A DNA stretch of 51,768 bases from Desulfobacterales bacterium. Lineage in GTDB: Bacteria; Desulfobacterota; Desulfobacteria; Desulfobacterales; JASJAZ01. The notes beneath the pieces were generated by a model, which saw only the letters and a list, made by a program, of their open reading frames with translations, did no database searches and was not told the DNA's origin. Below, piece after piece: positions 50,813 through 51,768 of the stretch; position 1 is the stretch's first letter, and every line of letters begins with the position of its first letter. The stretch covers positions 1 to 51,768 of the forward strand of contig JASJAZ010000007.1 of assembly GCA_030066785.1 (NCBI GenBank), given 5' to 3'. A program made the translations under genes and the position numbers.

Positions 50813-51768
50813 CTACTTGGCGCTACTTTGACCTTCCATGCCTTCTAATAGTTGCGACATGTACCATATTTTTTTATCATCAGCGACTTCGCCGTCACCT
50901 AAGAATGGCTGGCCATCCTGATAGTTTAGGGGGCCTTTGAACAAGACGACTTTGTTGCCGCTCAGATCCTGAATGAAAAGATCTAGAGATTTTTTGACAT
51001 TCGCATTCAAACCCTTGCCGGTAAGGAAACCGATTGCGCTGGTGTCATGATTGTTGATGTCGTTCCAGTCCGGGCCAACCCACAGCCATTTGGATGCCCA
51101 TTGACCCTCTTTGGAGGCCTTGATGAAATCGACATAGGATGGTCCCCAATTGAAATAGGGAACTCCCAAGCAAACATCGGGTGCACCTCCACAGGCGCCT
51201 TCATAATCATACGGAATCGCCCAGACGGTTTTGCCTTCTTGGCGTTTTTGATTGGCAACCACGAGTGCTTCCGTCGTATCGATACCAGAAACGACCACAT
51301 CGTACCCGGAATTATAAAAGTTTTGAGCCACCTGGGTCGGATCAGCAGTAACACCGGGGATATTAAACCAAAAACCGATCCAGGTAACTTGAAATTTGAG
51401 GTCTTTGGGATCTTTGCCACGGACATTTTCCCAAGCATATTTTGCACCTAGATAGCAGGAAGCCGCCAGGCGCCGGGTTTCTTCATTGATAAGCGGTCCT
51501 AAATAACCGATTTTGCCTGTTGCAGATGTCATAGCAGCTGCATATCCGGCCATCATTTTACCGTATTCCATGCGCCCCATGATGTTGCTCAGATTGGGCG
51601 TGGCTTTGCCGGTCAAGACATCATCGCCGGAGACGTGAATAAAATGAATATCAGGATGCAATTTAGCCGCCTCGCGTGTGCCGTCTTTCATATCATCGGA
51701 GTTACAGATAATTAGTTTGGCGCCTTTTTCCACCATATCATCGACCAATTGGGGAATAGTCACACCGG
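50813..51768 (-). CDS. BMP-family ABC transporter substrate-binding protein (5' end outside)
   Basis: The frame runs off the right edge, so the signal peptide is missing and about 317 residues are visible. Segments GAKLIICNSDDM, IGYLGPLINEE, VSGIDTTEALVVANQ and WAIPYDYEGACGGAPDVCLG match the periplasmic BMP (Med/PnrA) family, which binds nucleosides or related ligands. The two Cys near the middle may form a disulfide. It is the first gene of the operon and is followed by a hairpin and the ATPase. The ligand is unknown. Confidence 0.9.
   Translation of the reverse strand, partial: GVTIPQLVDDMVEKGAKLIICNSDDMKDGTREAAKLHPDIHFIHVSGDDVLTGKATPNLSNIMGRMEYGKMMAGYAAAMTSATGKIGYLGPLINEETRRLAASCYLGAKYAWENVRGKDPKDLKFQVTWIGFWFNIPGVTADPTQVAQNFYNSGYDVVVSGIDTTEALVVANQKRQEGKTVWAIPYDYEGACGGAPDVCLGVPYFNWGPSYVDFIKASKEGQWASKWLWVGPDWNDINNHDTSAIGFLTGKGLNANVKKSLDLFIQDLSGNKVVLFKGPLNYQDGQPFLGDGEVADDKKIWYMSQLLEGMEGQSSAK

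Noticed and set aside
1..51768. tRNA, rRNA, CRISPR array, prophage or transposase
   Set aside because: Intergenic regions were read on both strands for tRNA-like ends, regular spaced repeats and transposase motifs, and none was convincing.

Overview
The window looks like a chromosomal segment of a Gram-negative, flagellated, probably anaerobic member of the Desulfobacterota (Desulfobacteria-like). This is inferred from gene content and protein style: a uroporphyrinogen methyltransferase/HemD fusion next to hemC and an FmdB-type zinc ribbon, selenocysteine machinery (selA), a PxxKW cysteine-rich protein, an flgM locus with small lineage-type flagellar proteins, a BMP-type ABC transporter, and LpoA-like and 7TM-HD proteins. 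I saw no rRNA, tRNA, CRISPR array, insertion sequence or prophage. The content is mostly housekeeping, with some unusual regulatory and small-gene features.

Layout. 1-2000: end of a transglutaminase-like gene, a small hypothetical gene, an inverted-repeat element, a GIY-YIG/DUF123 gene, then a trp-type attenuator leader (Trp-rich leader peptide, competing stems, terminator). 2063-3439: stand-alone trpB2. 3931-9942 (minus strand): fmdB-hemC-cobA/hemD, a degenerate M20 peptidase homologue, gpgS and moaA. 10017-11581: gmhA and a DHS-like gene. 11644-15834: CheD-HDOD fusion, selA, TPR protein. 16237: pyrF. 17194-25249 (minus strand): phoH, 7TM-HD hydrolase, ybeY, pdxJ, nnrE-nnrD fusion, tsaE, lysC. 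25607-26952: cvpA and mazG. 27091-28546: flagellar locus with flgM behind a good sigma-28 promoter. 28726-32679: class II aldolase and several small genes. 33061-37623: LpoA-like protein, PxxKW protein, ClC channel. 37827-39751 (minus strand): truA, an AEC transporter, and a short gene with an in-frame TGA followed by a SECIS-like hairpin. 39949-44294 (plus strand): argJ, an RsuA-type pseudouridine synthase, a nucleotide-sugar dehydrogenase, a CDP-alcohol phosphatidyltransferase. 44509-46892: exported hypothetical protein, a structured gap, a FabH2-like ketoacyl synthase. 47053-51768: BMP-type ABC importer operon, cut by the window edge.

The strongest new observations are two. First, a complete trp-style attenuator stands in front of a lone trpB2 (1719-2063). 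Second, a 59-codon dual-CXXC gene at 39572-39751 is read through an in-frame TGA with a SECIS-like hairpin 16 nt downstream; it lies 3 nt upstream of an AEC transporter, in a genome that carries selA. Secondary points are an M20-family protein paired with gpgS that lacks key catalytic residues, a CheD-HDOD fusion, a sigma-28 promoter before the flgM operon, and several strong intergenic hairpins without an assigned role.
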